Notes under the pieces: model-generated
The model's database searches: none
What the model was told of the DNA's origin: nothing
Seen by the model: the letters and a program-made list of their open reading frames with translations, nothing else
Source: JACKEQ01 sp041389565
GTDB lineage: Bacteria; Myxococcota_A; UBA796; GCA-2862545
Direction of reading: 5' to 3'
Length of the DNA: 64,000 nt
Assembly: GCA_041389565.1 (NCBI GenBank)
Contig: JAWKRP010000002.1
Location: 186,001-250,000, forward strand
Program-made: the position numbers and the translations under genes
Part shown: piece after piece, positions 48,558-56,800 of the stretch
Layout of the letters: each line of letters starts with the position of its first letter
Position numbering within the stretch: the stretch's first letter is position 1

Positions 48558-49634
48558 CTACATGTGGCTGACCTCACGGGCCGTGCGGCGCCGGGTGTCG
48601 CCGTCTTCGGCGGTGGACCGCAAGCGATGGAGGACCTCGTCGAGGCGCTCCGGCATGGTCTCGCCGGGCAGCTCGCGCGCCACGGCCAGGCCAGCGCGGG
48701 CTTCTTCGAGGAAGGCCAGCGCGTACTCCACGAGCGCTTCGTTCCGCCGGATCTCGACATCGATGAGCGACCGGTGCTCCAGCAGGCGCTTGAGGTGGGC
48801 GGCCGTGGCCGCGTGCCGCTCGCGCGTGAACTCGTCTTCGTCGGGCTGCGGGTTCTCGTAGCGGTCGATGCGGTCGTTGATGGAGAGAGGGTCGATCGAC
48901 TCGGCCTCGGAGTCGAGCGTCTGGCGGGTGAGCTGGAGGCGGTAGACCCAGGTGGCGACCTCGGCGAGCCCACCGCTCGTGTCGCGATCCGGCGCGTGCT
49001 GGCGGGCCTTCTCGAACAGCTCGAGCGCACGGAACACCGGCGGACGGTACCGGAGCTGGAGCTCCGCCTTGATCTGGCGGGCCGTCGGGAGATCCGGGCC
49101 GCTGTCGAACCGGAGCGCGGCGGGCAGGAGGCCCTGGGAACCCATCAGCCCGACCAGGCCGGCCGAGAGGATGGCCGTGATGACGAGCGGCGCGCCGTTC
49201 GGGATGAGGGCGGTGGCGGCCCACAGCCCGAGGGACGAACCCGTGAGGGTGGCGAGCGCCCCGTTCACGTGATCGAGCCAGTCGGTGCGGTGGGGGAGCA
49301 GCCAGGTGGCGAGCGCGCCCGCCGCTGCGCCGGCACCCACGACCGCGGGGAGGTTGTTCATGGTGAACAGGAGACCCACGAGCGTCACGATCACCGTGAC
49401 GATGGGCAGCGCCCACATCTTGCGTGGGTTCACGGAGCCCGCCCCTGCGCCCATGGCGAGGGAGAGCGCGAGCTCCGGCTGCATCGCCCAGAGCCCGACC
49501 ACCGAGACGAACCCGGCCATGAGCATCTGTGCGCCCACCCACATGCCTTGGCGTGCGGGCAGGGACGGCAGCGCGGTGCCTCGCAGTGCGATCGGGGCCG
49601 CGCTGACCGTCTGCAGCTTACCTGTATGCGCCAC
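48558..49634 (-). CDS. Multi-pass membrane protein with cytoplasmic helical domain
   Basis: 358 residues, GTG start with AGGAGG six bases upstream. Residues 30-185 hold about six hydrophobic segments (MLMAGFVSVVGLWAM, WALPIVTVIVTLVGLL, APLVITAILSAGLVGLMG and others). Residues 190-358 are charged helices with a likely coiled coil near 275-330. No transporter or enzyme signature seen. It overlaps the end of the vWA gene by 17 bases on the same strand, so the two products probably act together at the membrane. Confidence 0.8.
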   Translation of the reverse strand: MAHTGKLQTVSAAPIALRGTALPSLPARQGMWVGAQMLMAGFVSVVGLWAMQPELALSLAMGAGAGSVNPRKMWALPIVTVIVTLVGLLFTMNNLPAVVGAGAAAGALATWLLPHRTDWLDHVNGALATLTGSSLGLWAATALIPNGAPLVITAILSAGLVGLMGSQGLLPAALRFDSGPDLPTARQIKAELQLRYRPPVFRALELFEKARQHAPDRDTSGGLAEVATWVYRLQLTRQTLDSEAESIDPLSINDRIDRYENPQPDEDEFTRERHAATAAHLKRLLEHRSLIDVEIRRNEALVEYALAFLEEARAGLAVARELPGETMPERLDEVLHRLRSTAEDGDTRRRTAREVSHM

Positions 49635-51051
49635 GGTAGGCCTCCTTGTTCATCTTGATGGCCCGCTTGCCGCCCGAGCTCGCGGGCGCATTGTCGCGGT
49701 ACACGTCGAGCTGGAGCTCGAGGGCGTTCGCGTCTTCGGCCAGCTTCGCGTCACCCGTGCTGGAGGCGGCCTGGCGGAGCACTCCGCTTCCCTCGGTGAG
49801 CATCTTGCGTGCGGTGTCGAGGTCGCCCTTCTCGTAGGCCCGGGTGGACATCTCGAGGTAGCGGTTGCCCCAAGCACGGTTCGCGGCGGCGGCCTTCTCG
49901 CGGTCGACGTTCGCCTGCACGCGGTTCGGGTCGACCGTGATGTCGGCCACGGCCACGTCGGAGCTCTGGCTCTGGATCTGGTCGACGAGGTCGGTGTAGT
50001 CGGCGCGAGCGCTCGCGACATCGAGATCTCCCGGGGTGTGCCCGGTGACCCGCACGCGCGCGACGATCTTGCGCTCGGCCCCCGCCTGCACGTCGCCCAT
50101 GAAGATGGTCCAGCCGTTGGAGGTGCGCTTCGCATCCCACCCGATGACCTCGATCGGCTCGACCTCGGGCGGCAGATCGACCGTGATGGCCGTGTTCCGC
50201 GCGACCACCGTGGTGGTGCTCTGGAGCTCGGCTTCGAACACCGCGGAGAGCTGGCTCGGATCGTCGATGAACTCGTAGTTCCCGCCGCCGAGGTCGGCGA
50301 TGCGCGCGAGCACGTCTTCCCGGTAGTCGACCCCGAGCCCGAGGGCGGTGACCGCGATGCCCTTCGCCGAGGCGCCCGCTGCGAACCGAGCGAGGCTGTC
50401 GGGGTCGCTCACGCCGACGTTCGCCTTGCCGTCGGACAGGATGACGATCTTCCCGACATCGCCGGCATCGAGGGAGTCGAGCACCTCCTTCTGGCCGAGC
50501 TCCATCCCGCCGTACAGGTTGGTGCCGCCGCCCTCGTAGATCCGGTCGATCTGGCGCGAGATCCGGTCGACGTCGGTGATGGCCGTGGCCGGCACGATGA
50601 CCCGCGCACTGTCGTTGAAGGCGATCAGGCTGTACTCGTCGTTCGGACCCATGGAGCGCACGATCTGCTTCGCGGCCCGCTTGGCGTAGTCGATCTTGCC
50701 GGCTGCAGACATCGAGCCCGACGTGTCCATCACGACGGCCACGTTCACCGGCTGGCGCACGCTCTCGCCCTCACCGAGGGGCGCGCGGACCGAGATCGTG
50801 AGGAAGCGCTCCGACGCGGTTCCCTTCAGCACACTCGGACGGTCGAGCCCGGCATCGACGATGAGCCGGCCCTGCTCGATGTTCGCCTCGGGGGCCTCGA
50901 CCTCGGCGAGCTCAGGGGGATCCGGCGGCAGCGGCGGCTCGGGCGGGAGGGGAGCGACGGCTCCCGAGAGGATCGCCGTGAGGCGCGGTGCGAGAGCGGC
51001 GGCGATCACCGCGGCACCCGCCAGCCCGAGAGTCATCTGCCATCGCTTCAT
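49618..51051 (-). CDS. Membrane-anchored von Willebrand factor A domain protein
   Basis: 477 residues; ATG with GGAGG five bases upstream. Residues 5-35 form a membrane anchor, then a Pro-rich spacer (PLPPEPPLPPDPPE). The vWA domain (about 80-290) has the MIDAS metal motif DTSGSMS, the Thr in GGGTNLYGGM and Asp in ILSDGKANVG, so metal-dependent ligand binding is expected. A beta-rich domain (290-390) and a helical C-terminus follow. The arrangement resembles periplasmic YfbK-like proteins. Coupled to a multi-pass membrane protein downstream. Confidence 0.9.
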   Translation of the reverse strand: MKRWQMTLGLAGAAVIAAALAPRLTAILSGAVAPLPPEPPLPPDPPELAEVEAPEANIEQGRLIVDAGLDRPSVLKGTASERFLTISVRAPLGEGESVRQPVNVAVVMDTSGSMSAAGKIDYAKRAAKQIVRSMGPNDEYSLIAFNDSARVIVPATAITDVDRISRQIDRIYEGGGTNLYGGMELGQKEVLDSLDAGDVGKIVILSDGKANVGVSDPDSLARFAAGASAKGIAVTALGLGVDYREDVLARIADLGGGNYEFIDDPSQLSAVFEAELQSTTTVVARNTAITVDLPPEVEPIEVIGWDAKRTSNGWTIFMGDVQAGAERKIVARVRVTGHTPGDLDVASARADYTDLVDQIQSQSSDVAVADITVDPNRVQANVDREKAAAANRAWGNRYLEMSTRAYEKGDLDTARKMLTEGSGVLRQAASSTGDAKLAEDANALELQLDVYRDNAPASSGGKRAIKMNKEAYRGAYR

Positions 51052-51250
51052 TGGATCCTCCGGAACGTTCGTCGAGACGTGCACATCCCGACAACGGGGC
51101 CGGTACGGGGTTCCTTACACTTCCGTCTGGAAACGTCAGGACACGATCCAAGGATAGCCCGCGCGCGACCCCGGTCGCCGGGTGTGTGACACGTCGTTTC
51201 ACAGACGATCGGGTGCTCCCCGTGATTGCCGTGTGAACGCGGTGCGGGAT

Positions 51251-53350
51251 CTAGCGGAAGATCTTGCCCTTGGTGCCCTTGCCGGGCTCCGGCCCGAGGT
51301 CGGGCTCCTCGCCGAGATCGACAGGCTTCGGGCCCGTGCGGATGATCAGCGTGGGCGGCGGCTCTTCGCCGATGCCGACCTTGTGCGCCTTTGCGATTCC
51401 ACCGGGAACCGAGGGGCCTTCCCCCTGCTGGGTGATCGACAGCTCGAGCATCTCTTCGAGCTGCGGCACGAGCTCCGGACGGTGCGTGCGGAGGAGCTTG
51501 CCCACACGGCCCTTCAGCGCCGACGACACCACGTAGACCCGGCGGGCCCAGGCTTCTTCGATGTCGGGCGTGCGCGCTTCGGCCTGCGACAGGGCCACAG
51601 CGGCAGCGGCCTCCACCGTGAGGTCGGCCGCGAAGTCGTCGGCGATCGTGGCTTCACCCTTCAGATCGACCATGACCTCCCGCATGAGGTCGTCTTCGTT
51701 GCTGCGTGCCCACGCCTCGAGGCGGTACTCGATGCCGCCGCGCGCCGGGCGGTACCACATCGGCAGACGCTCGTCTTCCTTGCTCCACTCGATCGGCGAC
51801 TCGTCGAACTCGGGCCAGCCGCGGAAGTGCTTCTCGAGCTCGGCGAACTGGTCCCAGTCCTTCGCGTCGGCGTCGACGAGTGGACGCGCGTCGGTCTCCT
51901 GGAAGCAGAACCACGCCTGATCGTACAGCTTCGCGTGGTCGGGCGACGTGGCCATCGCGGCCTGCACGGCGTCGAGGCTCTCCGCGCACTTTCGGTCGCG
52001 GGCGCTCTGCACCACCTGGAACTGTGCCGCTCCACGCGGGGGCGGCGTGGTGAACCGGATCGGCCGGTGGGGGAGGCGACGCGGGGCGTCGGGGATGTTC
52101 GGCGCGAAGAACGCGTCGGCGCTGCGAGGCTCGGTGAGCGACTTCGGCGCCGTCGGGTCTTTGTGGATGGGCTTCTCGGACCCGTCGACCACGATGGAGC
52201 TGGTCTCCTCGTCGGTGGGGTCGGGCCGGGTGAGCATCACGATCAGGCCGAGCGCGACGACCGCGGCCACGCCGATCCCTGCGAGCGGAACGAGCAGGCG
52301 GGTGCGGCTCGGCTTCTTCTTCACGACCTTGCGGATCGTGGGGCGTTCCTGCTCGGGCTTCGGCGACTGCTTCGCCGGCTCGGGCGTGGAGGTGCCGATG
52401 GTCTGCGTCTGCCGGGGCTGCGGGGCCTCGGGCTCCTCGTCGAGGTACGACGGGGTGGACGACTCCTCGCGGGGCGGTGCGCTCGGCTGCGTGCGGTAGC
52501 TGTCGGGATCGGAGGCCGACTCGTACTCGTCCTCGATCATCTGGATGTTGGCCTCGTCGCGGAGGCTACTCATGGACGAGTCGAGCGACTTGGGGTCGGG
52601 GACCGGCGAGACACCCATGCTCGGCGCGTCGCCGATGAGCACCGCGACGGCCGTGGCGTTGTCGTCGCCCTCGCGGGCCTCGACGATGTCGAGCACGTGC
52701 TTCACGCCGGGCTCGGGTGCCGCCCAGTCGACACTGCCGAGCTCCCAGTCGGTGACCACGCCGTGCACACCGTCGGAGCACAGCATCACCACGTCGTTGT
52801 CGGCCAGCTCGATCGGCTCGGACAGCTCGACCTCGACCTGGCGCTCGACCCCGAGGGACCGGGACAGGACGTGCGCTTCGGGGTGGGTGGCGGCGTCTTC
52901 CGGCGTGAGCAGCTCGGCGTCGACGAACAGGTTCACCATGGTGTGGTCGCGCGTGACCTGGACCGCCTGCCCCTCGTTGATGAGGTAGGCGCGGCTGTCG
53001 CCCACGTGTGCGATGTGCACGAACCCGTCGGTGGTGAGCACCGCTGCGACGGCCGTGGTGCCCATGCCCATCAGGCGATGGTTCTTGCGCGCCGCTTCGT
53101 AGATCGCCTGGTTGGCACGCTCGAGCGAGATGCGCAGCGCCTCGGAGAGCTCGTTCGACTGGGCCAGTTCCTGGATGCAGTCGTGCACCGTGCGGACCGC
53201 GAGGTTGGACGCCTGGGCACCTCCGACGTGCCCGCCCATGCCATCACACACGATGGCGAGCGAGAATCCGTCGAACTCGAATACCCCGAAGGAATCTTGA
53301 TTTTCGGAGCGCTTGCGCTGCTCGCTCCTGTAGCCGAAGGCGCGTTTCAA
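51251..53350 (-). CDS. PP2C-type protein phosphatase with membrane segment and C-terminal extension
   Basis: 699 residues from a TTG at 53350 that has GGAGG five bases upstream and a TGCTAGAT element 16 bases further; ATGs at 53404 and 53419 would run into the divergent gene's control region. Residues 5-230 are the PP2C domain, with metal sites ENQDSF, CDGMGGHVGG (Asp36), GDSRAYL and CSDGVHGV. A linker with acidic and Pro/Lys repeats, one membrane segment near 350-375, and a 300-residue extracytoplasmic-looking part follow. It should dephosphorylate Ser/Thr-phosphoproteins and may pair with the kinase at 59387. Confidence 0.85.
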   Translation of the reverse strand: MKRAFGYRSEQRKRSENQDSFGVFEFDGFSLAIVCDGMGGHVGGAQASNLAVRTVHDCIQELAQSNELSEALRISLERANQAIYEAARKNHRLMGMGTTAVAAVLTTDGFVHIAHVGDSRAYLINEGQAVQVTRDHTMVNLFVDAELLTPEDAATHPEAHVLSRSLGVERQVEVELSEPIELADNDVVMLCSDGVHGVVTDWELGSVDWAAPEPGVKHVLDIVEAREGDDNATAVAVLIGDAPSMGVSPVPDPKSLDSSMSSLRDEANIQMIEDEYESASDPDSYRTQPSAPPREESSTPSYLDEEPEAPQPRQTQTIGTSTPEPAKQSPKPEQERPTIRKVVKKKPSRTRLLVPLAGIGVAAVVALGLIVMLTRPDPTDEETSSIVVDGSEKPIHKDPTAPKSLTEPRSADAFFAPNIPDAPRRLPHRPIRFTTPPPRGAAQFQVVQSARDRKCAESLDAVQAAMATSPDHAKLYDQAWFCFQETDARPLVDADAKDWDQFAELEKHFRGWPEFDESPIEWSKEDERLPMWYRPARGGIEYRLEAWARSNEDDLMREVMVDLKGEATIADDFAADLTVEAAAAVALSQAEARTPDIEEAWARRVYVVSSALKGRVGKLLRTHRPELVPQLEEMLELSITQQGEGPSVPGGIAKAHKVGIGEEPPPTLIIRTGPKPVDLGEEPDLGPEPGKGTKGKIFR

Positions 53351-53366
53351 CCGGTCCTCCAAGCGG

Positions 53367-53377
53367 AATCTAGCATC
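53367..53377 (-). promoter_or_regulatory. Extended -10 element GATGCTAGATT
   Basis: Minus-strand copy of the TGCTA-type element, 16 bases before the TTG start of the PP2C gene and just ahead of its GGAGG. It would fall inside the coding sequence if a farther ATG were used, which argues for the TTG. Confidence 0.4.
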
Positions 53378-53436
53378 CGTGGGGTTATCGGGGCACCCGA
53401 CCATGCGAACTTCCTGCATCGGTCACGGGAGGCAGG

Positions 53437-55101
53437 GTGAGAGCGACGGGCATCTTCGGGGTCTCGGTGGTGCTCCTGGCGGTCGGCGTCCTGGTGGGGG
53501 TCGCGCCCCCACCCGAGGTCGGCACGGCCCTCGTCTCGGCCGATCATCGGCTCGCGTCCGAGGCTGGTGCCGAGGTGCTGCGCAAGGGGGGCAACGCGGT
53601 GGATGCCGTGGTTGCCGCTGCATTGTCTGCAGGGGTCGTTCAGCCCGCCGGATCCGGGCTCGGTGGGGGAGGGTTCGCCGTGATCGTCCGCCCAGACGGG
53701 TCCCGTCGCGTGCTCGACTTCCGGGAGACCGCGCCCGCCGGCGCTTCCCGCGACATGTTCCGCACGGAGGACGGCGGGGTCGACGCCATGGCATCCCGGG
53801 TCGGCGGCCGGGCCGTGGCCGTGCCCGGAGAGAGCCGGGGCCTCGCCCAGCTGCTGGCCGAGCTGGGCCGACTCCCGCCCGCCGACGTGGCCGCCCCCGC
53901 GATCCGTCAGGCGTCCGAGGGCTTCCGGGTCGGTGCCCACCTCGCGCACGCGCTGGAGTCCACGCAGCACCCCGCGATCCAGGCACTGTTCCGGCTGACG
54001 GATCGCGTGGCGACCGACGGCGACACCGTGAAGCGGCCTGCCCTCGCGAAGACCCTGAAGCGGTGGGCGAAGTCGAAGGGGGAAGACCTGTACACCGGTC
54101 CCGGCGCGGCTTCCGTCCTCGCCACCACCGAGGCAGACCGCGGCGTGCTCACGTCTGCCGACCTCGAAGGGTACCGACCCAAGGCCCGCGAGCCCATCGT
54201 GTCCACCTACCGCGGCTACACGCTGGTCACGATGCCGCCGCCCTCGTCAGGAGGCGTCGTGCTCGCGCAGGCCCTGAAGGTGCTCGAGGGCTACGATCTG
54301 CCGTCGCTCGGCCACAACAGCGCCGACTACGTGCACCTCGTCAGCGAGGTGATGAAGCACGCCTACGCCGACCGCGCGCACCACCTGGGCGACCCCGACT
54401 TCGTGAAGGTGCCGGTCGCACGCCTCCTCTCCGACGCACGGGTCGACGAGATCCGCAAGAAGGTGTGGCCCGGGCGCACCTTCCCGCCCGAGCACTACGG
54501 TCCGCTGATCGCGCCCCCCGAAGACGGCGGCACACAACACATCAGTGTGATCGACGCCGACGGGATGGCCGTCGCGCTCACGACCACGATCAACACGTCG
54601 TTCGGGTCCGGACTGGTGGCGGCCGACGCGGGCATCGTCCTGAACAACGAGATGGACGACTTCGCCGCCGCTCCCGGCGTGCCGAACGCCTACGGGCTCG
54701 TCGGGAACGATGCGAATGCGATCCAGCCCGGCAAGCGCCCCCTCTCCAGCATGACGCCCACCGTCGTGCTCGATGCGGACGGCAAGGTGGTGATGAGCAT
54801 CGGAGCGTCGGGCGGCAGCTTCATCATCTCGAGCGTGCTCCAGACCTTCCTGAACCTCACGGAGTTCGGGATGGACCCCCAGGAGGCCGTCGCCGCGCCG
54901 CGGTTCCACCACCAGTGGCAGCCCGACACGCTGATGATCGAATCCGAGATGCCGCTCGACGTCCGGCGGGCGCTCGAGGCCCGGGGTCACGAGCTGCGCG
55001 TCGTGGAGCGGTTCTCGAGCGTACAGGTCGTGGTGCGCGACGGGGCGGAGCTGTCGGGGGGCGCCGACCCGTCGAAGGGCGGCTGGCCGGCCCGCAAGTA
55101 G
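53437..55101 (+). CDS. ggt: Gamma-glutamyltransferase
   Basis: 554 residues, GTG with GGGAGG seven bases upstream. Hydrolyses or transfers the gamma-glutamyl group of glutathione in the periplasm after self-cleavage. N-terminal signal MRATGIFGVSVVLLAVGVLVG. Catalytic Thr366 in GGTQHISVID, which becomes the new N-terminus of the small subunit; most homologues have TTH here. ALTTTINTSFGSG, LNNEMDDF, PLSSMTPT and GASGGSFI are conserved. It starts only 86 bp from the divergent PP2C gene. Confidence 0.94.
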   Translation: MRATGIFGVSVVLLAVGVLVGVAPPPEVGTALVSADHRLASEAGAEVLRKGGNAVDAVVAAALSAGVVQPAGSGLGGGGFAVIVRPDGSRRVLDFRETAPAGASRDMFRTEDGGVDAMASRVGGRAVAVPGESRGLAQLLAELGRLPPADVAAPAIRQASEGFRVGAHLAHALESTQHPAIQALFRLTDRVATDGDTVKRPALAKTLKRWAKSKGEDLYTGPGAASVLATTEADRGVLTSADLEGYRPKAREPIVSTYRGYTLVTMPPPSSGGVVLAQALKVLEGYDLPSLGHNSADYVHLVSEVMKHAYADRAHHLGDPDFVKVPVARLLSDARVDEIRKKVWPGRTFPPEHYGPLIAPPEDGGTQHISVIDADGMAVALTTTINTSFGSGLVAADAGIVLNNEMDDFAAAPGVPNAYGLVGNDANAIQPGKRPLSSMTPTVVLDADGKVVMSIGASGGSFIISSVLQTFLNLTEFGMDPQEAVAAPRFHHQWQPDTLMIESEMPLDVRRALEARGHELRVVERFSSVQVVVRDGAELSGGADPSKGGWPARK

Positions 55102-55110
55102 GCTCCGGCG

Positions 55111-56730
55111 TCAGGACCGCTTCTTCTTCAACAGCTGGAAGAAGTCGTTCCCCTTGTCGTCGACGAGGATGAACGCCGGGAAGTCCTTCACCACGATCTT
55201 CCACACGGCTTCCATGCCGAGCTCGGCGAAGTCGAGCACCTCGACCGCCGTGATGTTCTCCTGCGCGAGGATGGCCGCGGGACCCCCGATGCTGCCGAGG
55301 TAGAAACCGCCGTACTTCTGGCAGGCCTCGGTCACCTCGGGGCCGCGGTTCCCCTTCGCGAGCATCACGAACGAGCCCCCGAGCTCCTGGAACATCGCGA
55401 CGTAGGGGTCCATCCGCTGCGCGGTGGTGGGCCCGAACGAGCCGGAGGGCAGCCCGTCGGGCTTCTTCGCCGGCCCGGCGTAGTAGACCGGGTGCTTCTT
55501 CATGTACTCGGGCAGCGGCTCGCCCCGCTCCAGCCGCTCGCGGAGCTTCGCGTGGGCGATGTCGCGCGCCACGATCATCGTGCCGGACAGCGACACGCGG
55601 GTCTTCACGGGGTGCTTCGAGAGCTCCGCGCGGATCGCGTCCATCGGCTGATCGAGGTCGATGTCGACCGCCGGGGCGTCAGCGGCCTCGGCCTCCAGCA
55701 GGAACCGCTCCGGGTTCCGCTCGAGCTTCTCGAGCCACACGCCGTTGCGGTCGATCCGCGCCTTGATGTTGCGGTCGGCGCTGCACGACACGCCGATCCC
55801 CACGGGACAGCTGGCGCCGTGGCGCGGAAGACGCACGACCCGCACGTCGTGGGCGAAGTACTTGCCGCCGAACTGCGCGCCGATGCCGTTGTGACGGGCG
55901 ATGTCGAGCAGCTCCTTCTCGAGCTCGAGGTCGCGGAACGCCCGGCCACCCGGGCTCCCGGTGGTCGGCAGCCCGTCGTAGTACTTCGTGGACGCCATCT
56001 TCACGGTCTTCATCGTGAGCTCGGCGCTCGTGCCGCCCACCACGATCGCGATGTGGTACGGCGGGCACGCGGCCGTGCCGAGCTTCGCCATCTTCTCGGT
56101 GAGGAACGCCACGAGGTCGCGGGGGTTCAGGAGCGCCTTGGTCTCCTGGAACAGGTAGAACTTGTTCGCGCTCCCGCCTCCCTTCGCGACGAACAGGAAG
56201 TCGTACGAGGCGCCGTCCTGGGCGTACAGGTCGATCTGCGCGGGCAGGTTCGTGCCCGTGTTCTTCTCTTCGTACATCGAGAGTGGCGCCACCTGGGAGT
56301 ACCGCAGGTTCTCCGTGGCGTACGTGCGGTACACGCCCTTCGCGAGCGCTTTCTCGTCGCCACCCCCCGTCAGCACGAACTGGCCTTTCTTCGCCGAGAT
56401 CGAGGCCGTTCCGGTGTCCTGGCACAGCGGGAGCACGCCGTTCGCGGCGATGATCGAGTTCCGCAGGAGCGTGCGGGCCACGAAGCGGTCGTTGTCCGTC
56501 GCCTCGGGGTCTTTCAGGATGCCCGCGACCGACTCCTGGTGCGAGCTGCGCAGGAAGAAGCTGATGTCGTACATCGCCTGGGCCGCGAGCGTCGTGAGGG
56601 TCTCGGGATCGACCCGGAGGAACTCGTGCTCGCCGAGCTTCTCGACCGTGACCCCGTCGGTCGTGAGCAGGCGGTACTCCGTGGTGTCCTCGCCGAGCTG
56701 GAACATCTTCTCGTAGTCGAAACCAATCAT
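55111..56730 (-). CDS. Fumarate hydratase, class I
   Basis: 539 residues. Iron-sulphur enzyme of the citric acid cycle that interconverts fumarate and malate. N-terminal domain with LPLCQDTGTASI and AACPPYHIAIVVGGTSAE, and SCPVGIGVSCSADRN, contributing the three cluster Cys; C-terminal domain opens after ELSKHPVKTRVSLSGTM and has GPTTAQRMDPY. ATG with GGAGG seven bases upstream; divergent from the fused lysine gene by 70 bp. Confidence 0.95.
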   Translation of the reverse strand: MIGFDYEKMFQLGEDTTEYRLLTTDGVTVEKLGEHEFLRVDPETLTTLAAQAMYDISFFLRSSHQESVAGILKDPEATDNDRFVARTLLRNSIIAANGVLPLCQDTGTASISAKKGQFVLTGGGDEKALAKGVYRTYATENLRYSQVAPLSMYEEKNTGTNLPAQIDLYAQDGASYDFLFVAKGGGSANKFYLFQETKALLNPRDLVAFLTEKMAKLGTAACPPYHIAIVVGGTSAELTMKTVKMASTKYYDGLPTTGSPGGRAFRDLELEKELLDIARHNGIGAQFGGKYFAHDVRVVRLPRHGASCPVGIGVSCSADRNIKARIDRNGVWLEKLERNPERFLLEAEAADAPAVDIDLDQPMDAIRAELSKHPVKTRVSLSGTMIVARDIAHAKLRERLERGEPLPEYMKKHPVYYAGPAKKPDGLPSGSFGPTTAQRMDPYVAMFQELGGSFVMLAKGNRGPEVTEACQKYGGFYLGSIGGPAAILAQENITAVEVLDFAELGMEAVWKIVVKDFPAFILVDDKGNDFFQLLKKKRS

Positions 56731-56800
56731 CACGGGTCCTCCGGGAGGGCTTCCTACTCCGATCCGGAGCCGTCGGATAGCAGTGCGCCGGAGGTCCGAG

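Noticed and set aside
56731..56800. Possible lysine riboswitch before the fused lysine gene
   Set aside because: Only 70 bases separate the divergent starts and no conserved riboswitch core or terminator hairpin is seen.
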